Source: Acidisphaera sp035272265 (lineage in GTDB: Bacteria; Pseudomonadota; Alphaproteobacteria; Acetobacterales; Acetobacteraceae). From it: a stretch of DNA of 9,326 nucleotides. The stretch lies in the NCBI GenBank assembly GCA_035272265.1, contig DATEQV010000499.1:1-9326 (forward strand), in the 5' to 3' direction. Position numbers and translations under genes: made by a program. The first letter of the stretch is position 1. Every line of letters starts with the position of its first letter. The notes under the pieces are model-generated. The model worked only from the letters and a program-made list of their open reading frames with translations. It had not been told where the DNA came from and searched no databases. This document shows, piece after piece, positions 7,457 through 9,326 of this stretch.

Positions 7457-7716
7457 CGGGGTGCCCTCTCATGGGTTGGATCACCCCCCTGCACCCGCGC
7501 CCTCGCCGGCCGGGGCAAGGGCGCGCGTAGCGCGAGGCCGCAGGCCGCCCCTTGCCGCGGTCCGGTCGCGGCGCGGTATCGCCATGCGCCCCCGTCGGTG
7601 TGCTGAGTCGAACAGCTTGGTCAGCGCAGTGCGTAAGTCAGGCGATGCTGAACCGCGAGCACCGCCTCGGGTTTGCCGATCATGGTATCGGAACTACTTG
7701 CCGGTCCGCGTTCCGG
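7457..7716. promoter_or_regulatory. Intergenic region upstream of the ArdC cassette
   Basis: This 260-bp gap follows the XF1762 gene and should carry the cassette promoter and any terminator for the upstream gene. I cannot identify a convincing promoter box. The part next to ArdC holds the second structured repeat (7514-7556), and a single GAGTC (GANTC) site lies at 7605-7609. A 20-codon ATG frame on the minus strand near 7683 has no ribosome binding site and is not called. Short plus-strand frames here look like shadows of GC-rich DNA. Confidence 0.45.
7514..7556. repeat. Structured inverted repeat, copy 2 (predicted three-way junction)
   Basis: The outer arms GGCAAGGG (7514-7521) and CCCTTGCC (7549-7556) match the core of copy 1 at 4370-4429. 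The interior again folds as two hairpins: CGCG/CGCG (7524-7527 with 7531-7534) and GGCC/GGCC (7536-7539 with 7543-7546). The minus-strand block CGCGGCAAGGGGC is shared by both copies. This copy begins 57 bp upstream of the ArdC start, almost the same spacing as copy 1 has to DUF6876. The interior hairpins differ in sequence but keep pairing, which suggests the structure matters. Confidence 0.7.
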
Positions 7717-8430
7717 TCAGAGCGGTTCGAACGTCCGTGTCAGCGTAGAGGCGCTGATGGTGTGTGACGGCAGGTTCTGCGCCGGTGAGTTGGCGGTGCC
7801 TGGTGTCAGCGTCCTGCTCCAGCGAACCTTGTCGATCCAGCCGTTCGTGTTGGAACGGTCTCGCCGTGTGCTGTGCCAGCCGCGGCCACGGACGCGCGCT
7901 TCAGGTGTCCATCCCGCCGCCCGCAAGGACGTGCCCAGCTCGTCGGCGCGCGTATATGTCACGATCTTGCGCCAGCCGCACCGTGCCGCTTCGCGCGCAC
8001 ACCAGCCGTAGAGCATCGACGCGGCGTTCCAGCACAGAGCGCTGGGCAGGTCGCGCCGGACGCACAGGCGGCTCACCTCGACGATCCCCTGGCCGCCGAG
8101 CGCTCGGGCGACGGGGTTGCCGACAGTGGCGACGCCGATCAGCGTCCTGCCGTTGCGGATGCCGATCCCGAAACGCCACCCGACCGGCGCTGTACAGTGA
8201 GCGTGGTACTTGGCGATGACGCACCGGGCTTCGTGGAACGACACGTGCACGAACTCGAGCTGCCAGTCGAGCACAAGACCGCAGGCGTCGTCATCGGCCA
8301 AGCGGCGGAGCCGCTGGCCGGTGAGATCCTCGATGTCGAGGAACCGGAGAAAGCGCCGCGCCCAGGCCGGGTCGGCGTTGAGCTCGTGAACGAGGGACTC
8401 ATACAAACCCTCGCAGCAAGTCTCGATCAT
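7717..8430 (-). CDS. XF1762 family protein (GNAT-like fold suspected)
   Basis: A 237-residue ORF starting at ATG 8430. The XF1762 core spans about residues 55-205: KYHAHCTAPVGWRFGIGI (74-91), LIGVATVGNPVARAL (97-111), VEVSRLCVRRD (117-127), NAASMLYGWCAREA (135-148), KIVTYTRADELGTSLRAAGW (155-174) and GRGWHSTRR (182-190). The pattern resembles N-acetyltransferases but the activity is unproven. The N-terminal 55 residues (IETCCEGLYESLV, then DIEDLTGQRLRRLADD) form an extra domain found in some relatives. The frame upstream stays open to the TAG at 8443-8445 and then continues into a CxxC-bearing ORF, so the natural protein may be about 283 residues long and interrupted. Only a poor AGGA site about 10 bases upstream supports the present start. 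About 30 residues after WSRTL (204-208) look like an unconserved tail. The gene ends in TGA. Confidence 0.8.
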   Translation of the reverse strand: MIETCCEGLYESLVHELNADPAWARRFLRFLDIEDLTGQRLRRLADDDACGLVLDWQLEFVHVSFHEARCVIAKYHAHCTAPVGWRFGIGIRNGRTLIGVATVGNPVARALGGQGIVEVSRLCVRRDLPSALCWNAASMLYGWCAREAARCGWRKIVTYTRADELGTSLRAAGWTPEARVRGRGWHSTRRDRSNTNGWIDKVRWSRTLTPGTANSPAQNLPSHTISASTLTRTFEPL

Positions 8431-8442
8431 GAATTCGTGATC

Positions 8443-8568
8443 CTAGATCTCATGCATCGAAACCATCTCGGGTTGGCGGCAGAACAGGCAGACCGCGTCG
8501 GATTGCGCGGTGGCAGCGTCGGTCACCGGCGCAGGTGCCCCCGCCTGCGCCGTCAGGTGTTTCGTCAT
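8443..8568 (-). CDS. CxxC-containing 41-residue ORF, probable N-terminal segment of the XF1762 protein
   Basis: The ORF begins at ATG 8568 with AGGAAA 5 bases upstream, a better ribosome binding site than that of the downstream XF1762 ORF. It encodes a low-complexity Ala/Pro/Thr-rich start (TKHLTAQAGAPAPVTDAATA) and then CLFCRQPEMVSMHEI before TAG 8443-8445. The two cysteines 3 residues apart could be half of a zinc ribbon, the other half being CC in ETCCEGL just after the TAG. The frame is the same on both sides, and only four codons separate the TAG from the XF1762 ATG. I read this as the true N-terminus of one protein split by an amber codon. An independent small CxxC protein in the same operon is the alternative. 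Confidence 0.6.
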   Translation of the reverse strand: MTKHLTAQAGAPAPVTDAATAQSDAVCLFCRQPEMVSMHEI

Positions 8569-8592
8569 CGTCGTTTCCTGTGGTGGTGCGCG

Positions 8593-8691
8593 TCAGCCCG
8601 CCGGTGTGGCCAGAACCAACTGTGTCGCGCCGCAGCCGACATTCGTGAGAAGGCCAGCTGCGAGCATCCCGTGCAGGACGGCGGTGTTCAT
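8593..8691 (-). CDS. Possible 32-residue small ORF
   Basis: ATG 8691 opens a 32-residue frame beginning MNTAVLHGMLAAGLLTN and ending at TGA 8593. The frame is open upstream to the Myb-like stop (8773-8775), reading ADCALHHLIAGPGIPP just before the ATG, which looks protein-like, so the true start may be an uncommon codon upstream. There is no good ribosome binding site. It lies between the Myb-like gene and the CxxC ORF on the same strand, in an otherwise unassigned 200-bp gap. I do not recognise a family. It may be a genuine small protein, a remnant or chance. Confidence 0.3.
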   Translation of the reverse strand: MNTAVLHGMLAAGLLTNVGCGATQLVLATPAG

Positions 8692-8772
8692 CGGCGGAAT
8701 GCCGGGTCCCGCGATGAGATGGTGCAGTGCGCAGTCAGCCGGGGATGCTGCGGGAACGGCCGTCGGCGCCGG

Positions 8773-9111
8773 TCACGGTGCCTCCTGGCGCTTGTCGCCG
8801 AGTTGCAGAATGTCGGCCAGGGTCAGGTCCGGCCGGAGCGCGCGCTTGCCGCGCGGCGCCTTGTTCGCGCGCGCGCGGAACGACAGGCCGAGATGACGGA
8901 TCGCGTGCTTGCTGACGACGGCAAGGTCGCGATCGAGCGCAGCGCTGAGGTCGGTCAGCGACAGCCCGACGTCATGGGCGATGCGGATCGCCGTCTTCTC
9001 GTCGTCGTTGAAAGGCCGGTGATAGCCGTGGACCAGGCCAAGCGTGAAAGCCTTGTTGAAGACGCCGCTCTTCTTACGGCCGAGAGAGGCGTCAAGCTGC
9101 GACGTCGGCAC
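8773..9111 (-). CDS. Protein with two Myb/SANT-like helix-turn-helix repeats; start uncertain
   Basis: From the GTG at 9111 the ORF is 112 residues long, but homology-like sequence begins upstream in the same frame at about 9162 with PPWTEDEIATLRRDYGKV, so this start cuts into the first domain. The protein has two tandem copies of one unit. The first opens PWTEDEIATLRRDYG and closes SGVFNKAFTLGLVHG. The second opens PFNDDEKTAIRIAHDVG and closes AVVSKHAIRHLGLSF. Aromatic/acidic starts followed by a recognition-helix-like end suggest two DNA-binding Myb/SANT-type domains, probably a transcriptional regulator. The C-terminal tail is basic, then leucine-rich (TLADILQLGD). No ATG, GTG or TTG lies in frame between 9162 and the right edge; the frame is instead joined out of phase to an HD-domain fragment. 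It may be translated by fusion, from an unusual start, or not at all. Confidence 0.65.
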   Translation of the reverse strand: MPTSQLDASLGRKKSGVFNKAFTLGLVHGYHRPFNDDEKTAIRIAHDVGLSLTDLSAALDRDLAVVSKHAIRHLGLSFRARANKAPRGKRALRPDLTLADILQLGDKRQEAP

Positions 9112-9161
9112 CTTGCCGTAGTCGCGCCGGAGGGTTGCGATCTCATCCTCCGTCCACGGCG

Positions 9162-9326
9162 GCTCAAGGGCTTGAGCGGCGTGACCGGGTCCCAGCCTCC
9201 CATCAGCGCTTCGACCGCGTCGTGCAGCAGCTCGCGCAGCGCCTCGGCAGGCGTGAGCGCCCGGCCTGCCGCGCGCGTAGCGAGCGCCAGCACCGTGAGG
9301 CTGTGTTGCGCCACCGATAGCGGCAG
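9162..9326 (-). pseudogene. HD-domain phosphohydrolase fragment (YfbR-like), partial and 3'-truncated
   Basis: The frame enters from the right edge and reads SVAQHSLTVLALATRAAG, then LTPAEALRELLHDAVEALMG and GWDPVTPLKP. The histidine in AQHS and the HD pair in LLHDA are the metal-binding signature of HD-domain 5'-nucleotidases/phosphohydrolases such as YfbR, enzymes that hydrolyse nucleotides. In that family the protein continues for roughly another hundred residues after the LKP motif. Here the frame loses family-like sequence right after LKP (9168-9176). The adjacent bases belong instead to the Myb-like protein in another frame. The reported GTG at 9314 would be an internal valine (SVAQHS), not a start; the true start is outside the window. 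I read it as a truncated gene created by recombination or deletion. Confidence 0.6.

Noticed and set aside
4490..7609. GANTC sites in the two intergenic regions as evidence of GcrA/CcrM control
   Set aside because: One site in each gap is within chance expectation, and no promoter elements could be placed next to them.
7714..7736. tRNA-like GGTTCGAA sequence that might mark an attachment site
   Set aside because: The flanking bases do not form a T-stem and no other tRNA arms are present.
9162..9180. Programmed ribosomal frameshift linking the HD and Myb-like frames
   Set aside because: No X XXY YYZ slippery heptamer or obvious downstream stimulatory structure is visible at the junction; a rearrangement is simpler.

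Overview
The window is a high-GC stretch of alphaproteobacterial DNA, probably part of a plasmid, integrative element or genomic island. A GcrA-family regulator points to Alphaproteobacteria, because that family is essentially confined to the class. The other recognisable genes are typical of mobile-element cargo: a DarB-like adenine methylase/helicase, an ArdC-like antirestriction protein, an XF1762-family protein, a DUF6876 protein and a small zincin. No rRNA, tRNA, CRISPR array, transposase or integrase was seen. These assignments come from motif recognition only; no database search was run.

Nearly everything reads on the minus strand, so transcription runs from high to low coordinates. 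At the right edge is the 3' part of an HD-type phosphohydrolase, cut short and joined out of frame to a protein with two Myb/SANT-like helix-turn-helix repeats (about 8773-9162). Then come two very small ORFs (8593-8691 and 8443-8568) and an XF1762-family protein (7717-8430). After a 260-bp gap holding a structured inverted repeat there is a tightly packed cassette: ArdC-like (6443-7456), two unnamed proteins (6093-6443 and 5557-6096) and GcrA (4963-5541), with overlaps or gaps of at most 15 bp. GcrA converges on, and overlaps, the only clear plus-strand gene, a small metallopeptidase (4602-5054). A divergent 286-bp gap holds a second copy of the structured repeat. It is followed by DUF6876 (3926-4315) and a very large N6-adenine methyltransferase/SNF2-like helicase gene that runs off the left edge (1-3806).

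The most unusual observation is two in-frame TAG codons that each split what otherwise reads as one protein. One (2157-2159) separates the methyltransferase half from the helicase half. The other (8443-8445) separates a CxxC-containing 41-residue segment from the XF1762 protein. From family memory both positions look like tryptophan (TGG to TAG). None of the intact genes in the window ends in TAG. Plain gene decay, sequencing error and amber suppression or recoding are all possible, and the sequence alone cannot choose among them.

A second notable signal is a pair of related inverted repeats (4370-4429 and 7514-7556). They share outer arms and a predicted two-hairpin interior, and each lies about 50-60 bp upstream of a gene start. 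As a functional picture, the ArdC-like and DarB-like proteins would protect incoming element DNA from host restriction, while GcrA and the Myb-like protein would supply transcriptional control. The roles of the remaining proteins are unknown.
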